This document shows, in pieces, positions 33,670 to 41,940 of a DNA stretch of 64,000 nucleotides. The translations under genes were made by a program, and so were the position numbers. The stretch lies in the NCBI RefSeq assembly GCF_001482365.1, contig NZ_CP013254.1:1550001-1614000 (forward strand), written 5' to 3'. A model generated the notes under the pieces. The model saw only the letters and a list, made by a program, of their open reading frames with translations. It searched no databases and was not told the DNA's origin. This stretch comes from Kocuria flava. Its GTDB lineage: Bacteria > Actinomycetota > Actinomycetes > Actinomycetales > Micrococcaceae. Position 1 is the stretch's first letter. Each line of letters starts with the position of its first letter.

Positions 33670-34701
33670 TCAGTCCTGCGGGCGGCGGACCCGGGCCAGC
33701 ACCGAGCGGGCGGCGCCGCGGGCTCGCCCGGGCAGCGCCGGGGCGGCCCGGCGCGCGCGGCCGGCCGCCTCGCGGGCGGCGCGCACCCCCGTGTAGGCGG
33801 TGTAGCGCCCGCGGTGCAGGGGCAGGTCCCAGGTGCCGGGATAGGACTCGGGGCGCCCGCCGAAGGACTTCTTGAACTTCGTGAAGCCGTACCACTCGTG
33901 CTCGGGGCCGGCGTCCTCGGGCGCGGTGCCGAAGAGGTCGAAGCGGGTCAGGCCCCGGGCCTTCGCGTCGAGGACCGTGCGCACCACGAGCGGGATGCCG
34001 GCGGAGAGCTTCCGGTGGGCGAAGTCCGAGGCGGCGTGCGCGTAGGTGCGGGTGTCGTCGGAGTCGTAGACGAGGGCGGCGCCGATGGGCTCCCCGTGCA
34101 GGCGGGCGACGTAGAGGGACGCGGCCCCCAGCGGCATCAGCGACCGGGCGGCCTGGCGCAGGTAGTCGTCCTGCTGGCGGGTGAAGTCCTTGCGCTCGGC
34201 GGTCGCGTCGAGGAAGCGCAGCAGGACCTCGACGTCGGCCGGGTCGGTCGAGACCGTGAAGTCCACGCCCTTCTTGGCGATGTTGCGGTGCAGGTTGCGG
34301 TTGGTGGACCGCATGTCCTTCAGGATGGCGTCCTCGTCCTGCGTCAGGTCGATCACCTGGGTGTGCCCGGGCTGGACCTGGCGCGGCGCGGGGCGCAGGC
34401 CGCGCCGGCGCAGGGACTGCTCGGGGGTCTCGAAGCCGTCCGGCAGCGCGGCGGCCACGGGCTCGACGCGCACGAACCAGCACCCGTGCTCGCGCCCGGC
34501 CCGCTCCAGCGCGGCCAGGGCCTCATCGAAGGCCTGCGGGGTGGCGGCCACCGGCCCGTAGGGGCAGTACAGGTAGCGCCCGGTCCGGCCGCCCTCGACG
34601 ACGGCGAGCCAGTGCCAGCCCTCCCCGGCGTCCTCGAGCACCGTGCGCCCGAGGTCGCGCTGGAAGACGGCCCATGCGTTCGACTGGAGAATGTTGACCA
34701 C
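33670..34701 (-). CDS. FemAB-family lipid II peptide-bridge aminoacyltransferase
   Basis: The 343-residue protein matches peptidoglycan-bridge transferases that add amino acids from aminoacyl-tRNA to the lipid II stem peptide. Features are ILQSNAWAVFQRDLG at the start, STNRNLHRNIAKKGVDF in the middle, FYxx-type RKDFTRQQDDYLRQA, GEPIGAALVYDSDDTRTYAHAASD and LTRFDLFGTAPED...YGFTKFKKSFGG. Micrococcaceae carry A-type interpeptide bridges, which fits. GTG 34701 lies six bases after TACAGT with no ribosome site, hence leaderless. The C-terminus is an Arg/Ala-rich tail. Confidence 0.88.
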   Translation of the reverse strand: MVNILQSNAWAVFQRDLGRTVLEDAGEGWHWLAVVEGGRTGRYLYCPYGPVAATPQAFDEALAALERAGREHGCWFVRVEPVAAALPDGFETPEQSLRRRGLRPAPRQVQPGHTQVIDLTQDEDAILKDMRSTNRNLHRNIAKKGVDFTVSTDPADVEVLLRFLDATAERKDFTRQQDDYLRQAARSLMPLGAASLYVARLHGEPIGAALVYDSDDTRTYAHAASDFAHRKLSAGIPLVVRTVLDAKARGLTRFDLFGTAPEDAGPEHEWYGFTKFKKSFGGRPESYPGTWDLPLHRGRYTAYTGVRAAREAAGRARRAAPALPGRARGAARSVLARVRRPQD

Positions 34702-34707
34702 GCCCCC

Positions 34708-34713
34708 ACTGTA
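34708..34713 (-). promoter_or_regulatory. -10 box TACAGT of leaderless femAB-like gene
   Basis: On the minus strand TACAGT is followed by GGGGGC and then GTG 34701. Confidence 0.6.
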
Positions 34714-34745
34714 CCGGCGGCGGGGGAGGGGTCCGGACGGGCCCG

Positions 34746-36356
34746 TCAGGGCACGGAGCAGGTGCCGTTGGGCGTGAGCTCCTGGGCCGGCAGCACGGGC
34801 AGCGCGGCCGGCACGACCGCCGCGGAGCCCAGCCGGGCTCCCGCGGCCCCGCCGGCGAGGGCCCGGGCGTCCTGCTCGGCCTCGCGGGCCCCGCGGTCGG
34901 TGGCCTCCTCGAGCACGCGGTCGAGGTCGGCCTGGAACTGCGCGTAGTCGGGGTAGGTCGGGAAGGACGGGTCGTAGAACGGCGGGCCGGCCGCGTACTG
35001 CCCGAGCTCGTGCTCCTTGGCCTTCAGGGCGAGGTCCACGAACCCGCCGAGCTGGCTGCCCGGGATGTCGGTCTGCACGACCTGCGTGCCGGACTCGGCC
35101 AGCTCCTGGAAGCGCGCGACCACGTTGACCGGGTTGAGCTGCTCGAGCATCGCCGCCTGCACGCACCGCTGGCGGGCCTGCCGGTCGTAGTCGGTGGCGC
35201 CCTCGCGCGAGCGGGCGTACCAGGTGGCGGTGTAGCCGTCCATGTGCTGGACGCCGGGCTCGATCCATCCGAAGATCTCGTTGGGCAGCCCGGTGGCCAG
35301 GTCGGTGCCGCCGCCGATGGGCACGCGCCCGCCGACGTCGATGGTCACCCCGCCCAGGGCGTCGATGAGCTGCTCGAAACCGCTCATGTCGACCATGGCG
35401 TAGGCCTGGATCTCCCGGCCGGTGATCCCCTCGGCGGCGTCCTTCATGGCCTCGGCCCCCGGGTCGGCGGCGTCGGGGTAGAGCTCGGCGTGGTTGTTGG
35501 TCACGTCGGTGTACAGGGCGTTGAGGATGCACTCGTCGCCGCAGTCGAAGCCCTCGGGGTAGACCTCGTGCAGCGGGGAGTCCTCGGGGAACGGCGTGTT
35601 CTGCAGGTTGCGCGGCAGCGAGACCGACACGGTGCGCCCCGAGCGGGCGTCGATGCTGACCACGCTCATGGAGTCCGGCCGCAGCCCGGTGCGGTCCTCG
35701 TCGGCGTCCCCGCCCATGAGCAGGATGTTGTAGCGGCCCTCCGAGGGGCGGAACGGCAGCCCGCCGGCGAAGACGTCGGAGACCGCGCCCCGGGCGACCG
35801 AGAGCAGGTACGCGGACCAGCCCAGCCCGCCGGAGGTCACCAGCACGGCCGCCACCGTGGCGAGGGTCACGGCGCGGCGGACCTTCGGGGCGAGCAGGCC
35901 CGGGCGGATCAGCCGCAGCGTGTCGGCGAACAGGTACGCCCAGCCGGCGGCCAGGCCCACGAGCCCGGCGATCACGGCCAGGGAGGTCACGGAGTTCGTC
36001 AGCACCCACACCAGCGGGGTGCGCCAGGCCAGGGCGCTGAGCAGCGCGAGCAGCAGCGCGGCCCACGCGGCGACGACGACCTTCAGCGCGGCCCGGCCCG
36101 TGGCCCGGCGCCCGGCGACCAGCTGGGCGCTGCCGGGCACGAGCAGGGTCGAGGCCAGCAGCGTCCAGGCCCGCCGGGCGCGGGCGGACCGGCCGGCGTG
36201 CTCGGGGTGGCGCAGCGGGTCGGTCAGCCGCGGCGGGGTCCCGGGCTCGTCGAGCCCGCGGACGGCCCCGGGGCTCCCGGCGTCGGCGGGGTCCGCCGCG
36301 TCCCCGGGGGCGCGGTCGGGGAGGTCGGGCTCGACGCGGGACGATCGGCCGTTCAC
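34746..36356 (-). CDS. LytR-CpsA-Psr (LCP) family glycopolymer transferase
   Basis: The 536-residue protein attaches secreted glycopolymers to peptidoglycan. It has a cytosolic N-terminus (about 75 residues), a group of membrane helices (about 80-195, four hydrophobic stretches) and the extracytoplasmic LCP domain. The domain shows YNILLMGGDADEDRTGLRPDSMSVVSID, VSLPRNL, AMVDMSGFEQLIDALGGVTIDVGG, LATGLP and GYTATWYARSREGATDYDRQARQRCV, the phosphate-binding Arg motifs. Several helices rather than one are unusual but occur in actinobacterial LCPs. GTG 36356 starts it; purE lies 47 bases upstream. Confidence 0.92.
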   Translation of the reverse strand: MNGRSSRVEPDLPDRAPGDAADPADAGSPGAVRGLDEPGTPPRLTDPLRHPEHAGRSARARRAWTLLASTLLVPGSAQLVAGRRATGRAALKVVVAAWAALLLALLSALAWRTPLVWVLTNSVTSLAVIAGLVGLAAGWAYLFADTLRLIRPGLLAPKVRRAVTLATVAAVLVTSGGLGWSAYLLSVARGAVSDVFAGGLPFRPSEGRYNILLMGGDADEDRTGLRPDSMSVVSIDARSGRTVSVSLPRNLQNTPFPEDSPLHEVYPEGFDCGDECILNALYTDVTNNHAELYPDAADPGAEAMKDAAEGITGREIQAYAMVDMSGFEQLIDALGGVTIDVGGRVPIGGGTDLATGLPNEIFGWIEPGVQHMDGYTATWYARSREGATDYDRQARQRCVQAAMLEQLNPVNVVARFQELAESGTQVVQTDIPGSQLGGFVDLALKAKEHELGQYAAGPPFYDPSFPTYPDYAQFQADLDRVLEEATDRGAREAEQDARALAGGAAGARLGSAAVVPAALPVLPAQELTPNGTCSVP

Positions 36357-36403
36357 GGGCAGCTCCGGCGGGGACGGGGGGCGGGGAAGGACGGGGGAGC
36401 GGC

Positions 36404-36925
36404 TCAGCCGTCGAGGCGCTCGCGCAGGGCCGCGCCCTTGGCGTGGGCGCCCTGGCGCAGCTCGGCCGCGAAGTGCTGGAGGCGCCCGCGCAGCTCGGCG
36501 GCGCGCTCGTCGTCGCCGGCGGCGAGGATCCGGGCGGCGAGCAGGCCCGCGTTGCGGGCACCGCCGATCGAGACGGTCGCCACGGGCACGCCCGCGGGCA
36601 TCTGCACGATCGACAGCAGCGAGTCCATGCCGTCGAGGGTCTTCAGCGGCACGGGCACGCCGATCACCGGCAGCGGGGTCACGGAGGCGAGCATCCCGGG
36701 CAGGTGCGCGGCCCCGCCGGCGCCCGCCACGAGCACCCGCAGTCCGCGCTCGTGCGCCCGGCGGCCGTAGTCGATCATCTCGAGCGGCATCCGGTGGGCC
36801 GAGACGACGTCCGCCTCGTAGGGGATGCCGAACTCCTCGAGGGCGGTCGCGGCGGCCTCCATGACGGGCCAGTCGGAGTCCGACCCCATGACGACGCCGA
36901 CGACGGGGCGCTGCTTCTCGTTCAC
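36404..36925 (-). CDS. purE: N5-carboxyaminoimidazole ribonucleotide mutase
   Basis: The 173-residue enzyme moves the carboxyl group of N5-CAIR to make CAIR in purine synthesis. VGVVMGSDSDWPVMEAAA, SAHRMPLEMIDYGRRA, AGAGGAAHLPGMLAS and TPLPVIGVPV are diagnostic, including the catalytic His of SAHR and the GSDSD loop. GTG 36925 is set by AGGAGG six bases upstream. It lies just downstream of purK in the same direction, as usual for the two-step ATP-dependent route. Confidence 0.96.
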   Translation of the reverse strand: MNEKQRPVVGVVMGSDSDWPVMEAAATALEEFGIPYEADVVSAHRMPLEMIDYGRRAHERGLRVLVAGAGGAAHLPGMLASVTPLPVIGVPVPLKTLDGMDSLLSIVQMPAGVPVATVSIGGARNAGLLAARILAAGDDERAAELRGRLQHFAAELRQGAHAKGAALRERLDG

Positions 36926-37024
36926 TCGGTGCCTCCTGGGCGGTGTGCGGGTGGCGCCGGGAGCCCGGCGCGGACCGGGGTCACGCTACCGGCCCCGGCT
37001 GGACGGGCGGTGGGAGGCGCGCCC

Positions 37025-38200
37025 TCAGGGGGCGCCGTCGCGCAGGACCGCGGCGGCGTGCCCGGCCCGTCGGCGCAGCTCGGGCAGCTCCCCGGCCTCG
37101 CCCGTGACGTTGACGTGGCCGATCTTGCGGCCCGGGCGCACGGCCTTGCCGTAGTTGTGGACCTTCGCGCGGGGCTCGGCGCCCAGCGCGGCCCGGTAGG
37201 CCGAGAAGAGGTCCTGGTTGGCCCCGCCGAGGTAGTTCTTCATCACGGTCGCCCCGGTCAGCGCGGCGGTCTCGCCCAGCGGCAGGTCGAGCACCGCCCG
37301 CAGGTGCTGCTCGAACTGGCTGGTGACGGACCCGTCCATCGTCCAGTGCCCGGAGTTGTGCGGGCGCATGGCCAGCTCGTTGACGAGGAAGCCGGGGCCG
37401 CGCCCGGGGGCCTCGAACAGCTCCACGGCCATCACGCCGGTCACCCCGAGCTCCGCGGCGATCGTGCGGGCCGTGCCCGCGGCGGCCGCGGCGACCTCGG
37501 GCAGCAGCGCCGGGGCGGGGGCGAGGACCTCGTCGCACACGCCGTCGACCTGGATCGACTCGACGACCGGCCACGAGCGCACCTCCCCGGAGGGGGTCCG
37601 GGCCACGAGGGCGGAGAGCTCACGGGTGAACGGCACGCGCTCCTCGGCCAGCAGCGGGCCCTGCGTCCGCCCGAACCACGCGGCCGGCTCGGGGCCGCGG
37701 GCGGCCTCCGGCCCGGACAGGACCATGACGCCCTTCCCGTCGTAGCCGCCGCGCGGGGTCTTGAGCACCACGGGCCAGCCGGTGCGCTCGCCGAAGGCGA
37801 CGAGCTCGTCGACGTCGGCGACCGCGGCCCAGTGCGGGTTGGGCAGGCCGAGGCGGTCCACGGCCGCACGCATGGCCAGCTTGTCCTGGGCGTGGACGAG
37901 GGCCTCGGGCCCGGGCCGCACGGCCACGCCCTCCCGCACCAGGGCGTGCAGGTGCTCGGTGGGCACGTGCTCGTGGTCGAAGGTCAGGACGTCGACGTCC
38001 GCGGCGAAGCGGCGCAGGGTCTCGAGGTCGGTGTGGTCGCCGACGGGGGCGGTGGCCACCGCGGCCGCGGCGGACACGTCGGGGCCCTCGGCGAGCACGC
38101 GCAGCTCGAGGCCGAGGGCGGTGGCGGCGGGCGCCATCATGCGGGCCAGCTGGCCCCCTCCGACGACGCCGACGACGGGAGCGGTTCCGGGAGTTCTCAC
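37025..38200 (-). CDS. purK: N5-carboxyaminoimidazole ribonucleotide synthase
   Basis: The 391-residue ATP-grasp enzyme carboxylates AIR to N5-CAIR. VVGVVGGGQLARMMAPAA, LTFDHEHVP, DKLAMRAAVDRLGLPNP, VLKTPRGGYDGKGVMVL and FLVNELAMRPHNSGHWTMD are the PurK motifs. GTG 38200 is six bases after TACCCT on the minus strand with no ribosome site, which indicates leaderless translation. It is divergent from the gtrA-like gene and 99 bases upstream of purE. Confidence 0.96.
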   Translation of the reverse strand: MRTPGTAPVVGVVGGGQLARMMAPAATALGLELRVLAEGPDVSAAAAVATAPVGDHTDLETLRRFAADVDVLTFDHEHVPTEHLHALVREGVAVRPGPEALVHAQDKLAMRAAVDRLGLPNPHWAAVADVDELVAFGERTGWPVVLKTPRGGYDGKGVMVLSGPEAARGPEPAAWFGRTQGPLLAEERVPFTRELSALVARTPSGEVRSWPVVESIQVDGVCDEVLAPAPALLPEVAAAAAGTARTIAAELGVTGVMAVELFEAPGRGPGFLVNELAMRPHNSGHWTMDGSVTSQFEQHLRAVLDLPLGETAALTGATVMKNYLGGANQDLFSAYRAALGAEPRAKVHNYGKAVRPGRKIGHVNVTGEAGELPELRRRAGHAAAVLRDGAP

Positions 38201-38206
38201 CCGACC

Positions 38207-38212
38207 AGGGTA
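38207..38212 (-). promoter_or_regulatory. -10 box TACCCT of leaderless purK
   Basis: On the minus strand TACCCT is followed by GGTCGG and GTG 38200. Confidence 0.55.
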
Positions 38213-38266
38213 GCCGCCCGCGGCCGGGGCGGGCGCCCGCCCCGGATCCGACCGGGGCCGCGGGGG

Positions 38267-38272
38267 TAGGAT
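38267..38272 (+). promoter_or_regulatory. -10 box TAGGAT for the gtrA-like gene
   Basis: TAGGAT lies 90 bases before GTG 38357; GGAGACC near the start can serve as ribosome site. Confidence 0.5.
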
Positions 38273-38356
38273 GGCGCGCAGTCCGGGGCGTCGCCCCGCA
38301 CGGCCGCGGCGCCGACCGGTGCCCGCCCGCACACCAGCCTGGAGACCTGAAGCCGC

Positions 38357-38923
38357 GTGAACAGCCTCGCCGCCCGTTTCGATGCCCTCTGGCACCTCTT
38401 CGTCAAGGAACTCATGAAGTTCGGCGTCGTGGGCGCCCTCGCCTTCGTGATCAACGCGTCGCTGACCTGGATCCTGATGCACACCGTCTTCACGGACGGC
38501 CACCTCAAGGCGAAGTTCGCGGCCACGGTCGTGGCGATCCTCTTCGCATGGGTCGCGAACCGGCTGTGGACCTTCCGGCACAAGCGCCAGTCGGACAAGC
38601 GCAAGGAGCTCGTGCAGTTCCTCGTGGCCAACGGCATCGGCATGGCCATCGAGCTCGGCTGCCTCGGCTTCAGCTACTACGTGCTGGGCCTGACCAGCGC
38701 CTACGCGTCCTTCGTCTCCGGCACGATCATCGGCACGATCCTGGGCACCGTCTTCCGCTACTTCGCCTACCGGTTCTGGGTCTTCACCGAGGAGCTCGAC
38801 GAGGACCCGGACTTCGCCGACACCGCGGCCCTGGAGATCGCCCGGATCACCGGCCGGGCTCCCGCCGGCCGCTCCGCCGCCCCGGGGGCGCCGCGCCAGG
38901 GCGACGAGCCCGAGGACGGCTGA
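38357..38923 (+). CDS. GtrA-family membrane protein
   Basis: The 188-residue protein has four transmembrane helices in the GtrA arrangement: ELMKFGVVGALAFVINASLTWILM, AKFAATVVAILFAWVANRLWTFRHKR, QFLVANGIGMAIELGCLGFSYYVL and SGTIIGTILGTVFRYFAYRFWVF. Members act as flippases or partners for polyprenyl-linked sugars in surface glycosylation. The C-terminal 45 residues are acidic and disordered. Starts at GTG 38357. The partner glycosyltransferase is not adjacent. Confidence 0.9.
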   Translation: MNSLAARFDALWHLFVKELMKFGVVGALAFVINASLTWILMHTVFTDGHLKAKFAATVVAILFAWVANRLWTFRHKRQSDKRKELVQFLVANGIGMAIELGCLGFSYYVLGLTSAYASFVSGTIIGTILGTVFRYFAYRFWVFTEELDEDPDFADTAALEIARITGRAPAGRSAAPGAPRQGDEPEDG

Positions 38924-38957
38924 GGACCCGCGCCGCCCTCCCGCCGAGGGCGGGTCC
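38924..38957. terminator. Imperfect hairpin between gtrA-like and TIGR03089 genes
   Basis: GGACCC and GCCCTC pair in order with GAGGGC and GGGTCC, leaving a five-base internal bulge. The genes on both sides converge here. Confidence 0.4.
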
Positions 38958-38980
38958 CGCGCGCGGCCCCGGCCCGGCGC

Positions 38981-39760
38981 TCAGAAGCCGGTGGCCCGCT
39001 CCGCGGCGAGCACGTCCTGCCACGACGCCTGCCCGGTGTCCCGGTCGGTGAGCAGCACGGCCCGCCCGCTCGCGAGCACCGCCAGCACCCGCAGCAGGAA
39101 CGCGGCGTCGGCCGCGGCGCCCGGCACGTGCACGGCCGCGGCCCGCCCCCACGCCTCCTCGCGCCCGGCGGCCGCCTCGCGGGCCCGGTCGAGCAGCGCG
39201 GCGTGGGCCACCGCCGTCCCGCCCGCCGCCACCAGGGCGGGATCGGCGTCCACCGGCTCCGCCACCGGCGACCACACGTCGTCGTGGGCCCGGATCTCCG
39301 CGCAGTAGTCCACGTCCGCCCCCGCGGGCAGGCCCCCGCGCAGCCCCAGGGACAGCGCCGGCGGGTCGGCCAGGACCCGGACCGTGCCGGCGGGCGCCCC
39401 CGTCAACAGGGGAGGGGCGGACCCGTCGGTCCCCGCGAGGGCCAGCACCGCCCGGTCGCCCGGGGCCGCGGCCCCGGAGACGGGATCGGCCGGGCGCACG
39501 GCGGCCCCGGCGAGCCAGGCCCCCAGCACCGCGACCACCGTGCGCCAGTGCACCTGCGCGCCCACGGTCACCGCGTCCCCGGGCACCACGTCGAGCTCCT
39601 CGGCCCACAGGTTGGCCGTCTTCGCAGCCCAGTTCTCCAGCACCCGCCCGGAGAGCTCCACGCGCTCGCCGCCGGAGCCGTACCACAGCAGCGCCGGCCG
39701 GGGGCTGCTGCGCAGGGTGTCCACCAGTCGGGGGACAGAGGGAACGGGGGAGGAATTCAT
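38981..39760 (-). CDS. TIGR03089 family protein
   Basis: The 259-residue actinobacterial protein of unknown function has the TIGR03089 pattern: VDTLRSSPRPALLWYGSGGERVELSGRVLENWAAKTANLWAEELDVVPGDAV, WRTVVAVLGAWLAGAAVRPAD and a C-terminal GRAVLLTDRDTG. The N-terminal half resembles the adenylate-forming enzyme fold but lacks the downstream ATP-binding motifs. ATG 39760 is chosen over an upstream ATG (39781) because AGGAG stands five bases before it. It is divergent from the whiB-like gene. Confidence 0.85.
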   Translation of the reverse strand: MNSSPVPSVPRLVDTLRSSPRPALLWYGSGGERVELSGRVLENWAAKTANLWAEELDVVPGDAVTVGAQVHWRTVVAVLGAWLAGAAVRPADPVSGAAAPGDRAVLALAGTDGSAPPLLTGAPAGTVRVLADPPALSLGLRGGLPAGADVDYCAEIRAHDDVWSPVAEPVDADPALVAAGGTAVAHAALLDRAREAAAGREEAWGRAAAVHVPGAAADAAFLLRVLAVLASGRAVLLTDRDTGQASWQDVLAAERATGF

Positions 39761-39811
39761 GCCGGCTCCTGACGAGGTCACGGGGTGGTGGTGCGGAGAG
39801 CGGAATATGCA

Positions 39812-39832
39812 TCCCGGAGCATGCCTCCGGGA
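39812..39832. promoter_or_regulatory. Inverted repeat in the whiB / TIGR03089 divergent gap
   Basis: TCCCGGAG and CTCCGGGA flank CATGC. The position, about 50 bases upstream of the TIGR03089 start, suits an operator or a leader hairpin. The whole 312-base gap (39761-40072) is noticeably less GC-rich than the coding DNA and I see no gene in it. Confidence 0.4.
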
Positions 39833-39933
39833 CGGGCGGAGGATCTGTCAACCCCCTTCCGACCAGCGCGAACACCGCCGTCCTGAACCTTTGTCCAGGT
39901 TCTCGCAGATCGGAAGGACGCTTCTGAAAAGTC

Positions 39934-39963
39934 TTGACGCGACAGTAGTCACACACGTGTAAT
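39934..39963 (+). promoter_or_regulatory. Promoter of the whiB-like gene with CACGTG palindrome
   Basis: TTGACG (39934-39939), an 18-base spacer and TGTAAT (39958-39963) form the best two-box promoter in the window. The palindrome ACACGTGT (39953-39960) overlaps the -10 box. The transcript would have a leader of about 100 bases before ATG 40073. Confidence 0.6.
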
Positions 39964-40072
39964 TGGGGCGTCCGGCAGGCGATCACCAAAGATGCGTTCT
40001 CCGGGATGCACTGCGCCGGCACCCCCCGGATTATGCCAGGCCAGCGCGAACGTGTCGTACGGAAGGAAAGTC

Positions 40073-40588
40073 ATGGAAGAGGCCGCACCCCGCCAGCTCG
40101 CCGAAACCACCCTCGCCCCCCGGCGCCGCAGCGTCAGCTCGGCGCCCGAGGACTGGTTCGTCGACCCCGTCGATCCCCGGGCCGCCGAGCGGCACGCGCG
40201 GGGCGGGCCGAGCCTCGAGGACCAGGCCACCGCCCTGCTCCTCGAGCACGCGAGCACCGTCGAGGACGCCCCGCGGGCCACGGTCGTGGACCTGCTCGAG
40301 GCCCCCGCCGGGGAGGCCGACCCCTGGGGCGCGGTCGCGGAGCTCTACTCCGTGGAGGAGGACGAGGGCGAGCTCGCGTGGCAGACCGACGCCCTGTGCG
40401 CCCAGACCGACCCGGAGGCGTTCTTCCCGGAGAAGGGCGGCTCCACGCGCGACGCCAAGCGCGTCTGCGAGGCCTGCCCCGTCCAGTCCGCCTGCCTGGA
40501 CTACGCGATGAGCAAGGACGAGAAGTTCGGCATCTGGGGCGGGCTCTCCGAGCGCGAACGCCGCCGCCTGCGCCGCCTCGGCCGCTGA
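40073..40588 (+). CDS. WhiB-family iron-sulfur transcriptional regulator with long N-terminal extension
   Basis: The 171-residue protein carries the four cluster cysteines Cys109, Cys132, Cys135 and Cys141 (ALCAQTD, VCEACPVQSAC), then the GIWGG turn and the basic ERERRRLRRLGR tail that contacts DNA and the sigma factor. Typical WhiB proteins are 80-130 residues; here about 100 residues, acidic and without recognised domains, precede the cluster. The GGLSERERRRLRR tail is closest to the WhiB1/WhiB2 type by eye. ATG 40073 follows GGAAGGAAAG. Confidence 0.92.
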   Translation: MEEAAPRQLAETTLAPRRRSVSSAPEDWFVDPVDPRAAERHARGGPSLEDQATALLLEHASTVEDAPRATVVDLLEAPAGEADPWGAVAELYSVEEDEGELAWQTDALCAQTDPEAFFPEKGGSTRDAKRVCEACPVQSACLDYAMSKDEKFGIWGGLSERERRRLRRLGR

Positions 40589-40590
40589 GG

Positions 40591-40596
40591 TAGCTT
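40591..40596 (+). promoter_or_regulatory. -10 box TAGCTT of leaderless DUF3499 gene
   Basis: TAGCTT is followed by CGGGGG and ATG 40603, the leaderless geometry. Confidence 0.55.
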
Positions 40597-40602
40597 CGGG
40601 GG

Positions 40603-41166
40603 ATGAGCTCTTCCGGCAGCCCCGCGCGCCGCTGCTCCCGCCAGACCTGCACGCGGGACGCGGTCACGACCCTGACCTACGTGTACTCCGACTCCACGGC
40701 GGTCGTGGGGCCGCTGGCCTCCCACGCCGAGCCGCACGCCTACGACCTGTGCGCCGTGCACGCCGACCGGCTCACGGCACCGCGCGGCTGGCGGGTCGTG
40801 CGGCTCGAGCCCCCCGAGGGCTTCGGCGGCGCGGACGAGCTCGGGGCCGTGGCCGAGGCCGTGCGCGAGAGCGCCCCGCCCGCCCCCGCCCGGCAGGGCC
40901 GGCCCCGGCTGCGCGACGTCTCCCTGCCCCGGACCCGGGACGCCGGCGCCGGTTCCGCCGGCGCCCCTGCCGCCGCGGTCCGCCCGGCGGCACCCGCTCC
41001 GGGCGCTGCCGCCGCCGACGGCACCCGCGCACCGGCGCCCCGCCGCGGTGACGGGCCGGTGGCGGGGCGCGCCGCCGGGTCCCCGCCGATCCCGCCGGCC
41101 GCCGGGGACCACCGCGACGTCCCGCTGCCCGAGACGATGCGGCGCCCGCACCTGCGCCGCCCCTGA
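40603..41166 (+). CDS. DUF3499 family protein
   Basis: The 187-residue protein shows the conserved N-terminal half of DUF3499: RRCSRQTCTRDAVTTLTYVYSDSTAVVGPLA, HAYDLCAVHADRLTAPRGW and VVRLEP. The conserved Cys and His residues suggest a small zinc site. The second half (about 90-187) is Ala/Pro/Arg-rich and unlikely to be folded. The position after a whiB gene and before Trm112 is the common actinobacterial one. Function is unknown. Confidence 0.87.
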   Translation: MSSSGSPARRCSRQTCTRDAVTTLTYVYSDSTAVVGPLASHAEPHAYDLCAVHADRLTAPRGWRVVRLEPPEGFGGADELGAVAEAVRESAPPAPARQGRPRLRDVSLPRTRDAGAGSAGAPAAAVRPAAPAPGAAAADGTRAPAPRRGDGPVAGRAAGSPPIPPAAGDHRDVPLPETMRRPHLRRP

Positions 41167-41241
41167 GGCCCGCCCCGCTCCGCCGTCCGTGCACCCGGCG
41201 TGTCCCGGCACCGGTCCCTGTGCGATCGCAACCGGACTCCC

Positions 41242-41247
41242 TAGGAT
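41242..41247 (+). promoter_or_regulatory. -10 box TAGGAT before the Trm112-like gene
   Basis: TAGGAT lies 60 bases before ATG 41307 and CAGGAG supplies the ribosome site. Confidence 0.5.
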
Positions 41248-41306
41248 GGGCCCCACCGCGCCTGCCCGGCGCGCACGCTCTTCCCCCCGGAGCACCAGGA
41301 GAACCG

Positions 41307-41696
41307 ATGCCGGCACCTGCGACGACGCAGACCACCCCGCGGGCCCCGTCCCGTCCCGACGTCCACGGGAGGCCCGCCGCCGGCCCCCGTCACGAGCCTG
41401 CCGCGCGCCCCGTCCCCGCCGCCGGCCCCGCCCGGCGCACGCCGCCGCGCCCAGCGCCCTGGGCCGCGGCCCCCGGCGCCGCCGCACCGGCGGCGCCGGG
41501 CGCGGACGAGGCCGTGACCGAGCCCCTTCCCGTGGTCGCCGCCGGCCTGGCCGCGGTGCTGCGCTGCCCGCTCACCGGCGGCCGGCTCGTGCCCGTGGAC
41601 GCCGACCGGCTCATGAGCGACCGGCCCTTCCGCGACGGCGTCCACCCGGTCTACCCGGTGGTCGCCGGCATCCCCTGCCTGGCGCCCGCCGCCTGA
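41307..41696 (+). CDS. Trm112-like/UPF0434 small protein with long N-terminal extension
   Basis: The 129-residue protein ends in a Trm112-like domain of about 60 residues: AVLRCPLTGGRLVPVD...VHPVYPVVAGIPCLAPAA. Trm112-like proteins are usually about 60 residues and act as methyltransferase activators in other domains of life; in bacteria the role is unclear. Here 65-70 Ala/Pro/Arg-rich residues precede it. ATG 41307 has CAGGAG six bases upstream; a start nearer the domain has no ribosome site. In related genomes a phosphomannomutase gene lies between DUF3499 and this gene; it is missing here. Confidence 0.78.
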   Translation: MPAPATTQTTPRAPSRPDVHGRPAAGPRHEPAARPVPAAGPARRTPPRPAPWAAAPGAAAPAAPGADEAVTEPLPVVAAGLAAVLRCPLTGGRLVPVDADRLMSDRPFRDGVHPVYPVVAGIPCLAPAA

Positions 41697-41940
41697 GGTC
41701 CCGGCCGCCGCGGCCCCCGGGCCGCCCGCGGCGGAGCCCGAGCCTCTCCGCTCGGCGCGGGCGCCCGGCAGCGGCCCGGTGTGCCCCGGCACGGTCCGCG
41801 GTGCCTCCGGGCCGCCCCGGCCGGCCGGTGCGCCCGGGAGTGGCCCGCGGTGCCTCGGGGGCCCCGGCCGGCCGGTGCGCCCGGGGACCGTCCGCGGTGC
41901 GCCTCGACCGCCCCGGACGGCGGGTTCGTCCCGGCCGGGG
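41697..41940. repeat. Gene-free stretch with imperfect 47-49-bp tandem repeat
   Basis: No gene is seen between the Trm112-like stop and the transpeptidase leader. The decamer CCGCGGTGC with its flanks recurs at 41795, 41844 and 41891, and GCCCCGGCCGGCCGGTGCGC recurs at 41814 and 41861 (period 47), giving about 2.2 units over 41795-41900. Confidence 0.65.
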
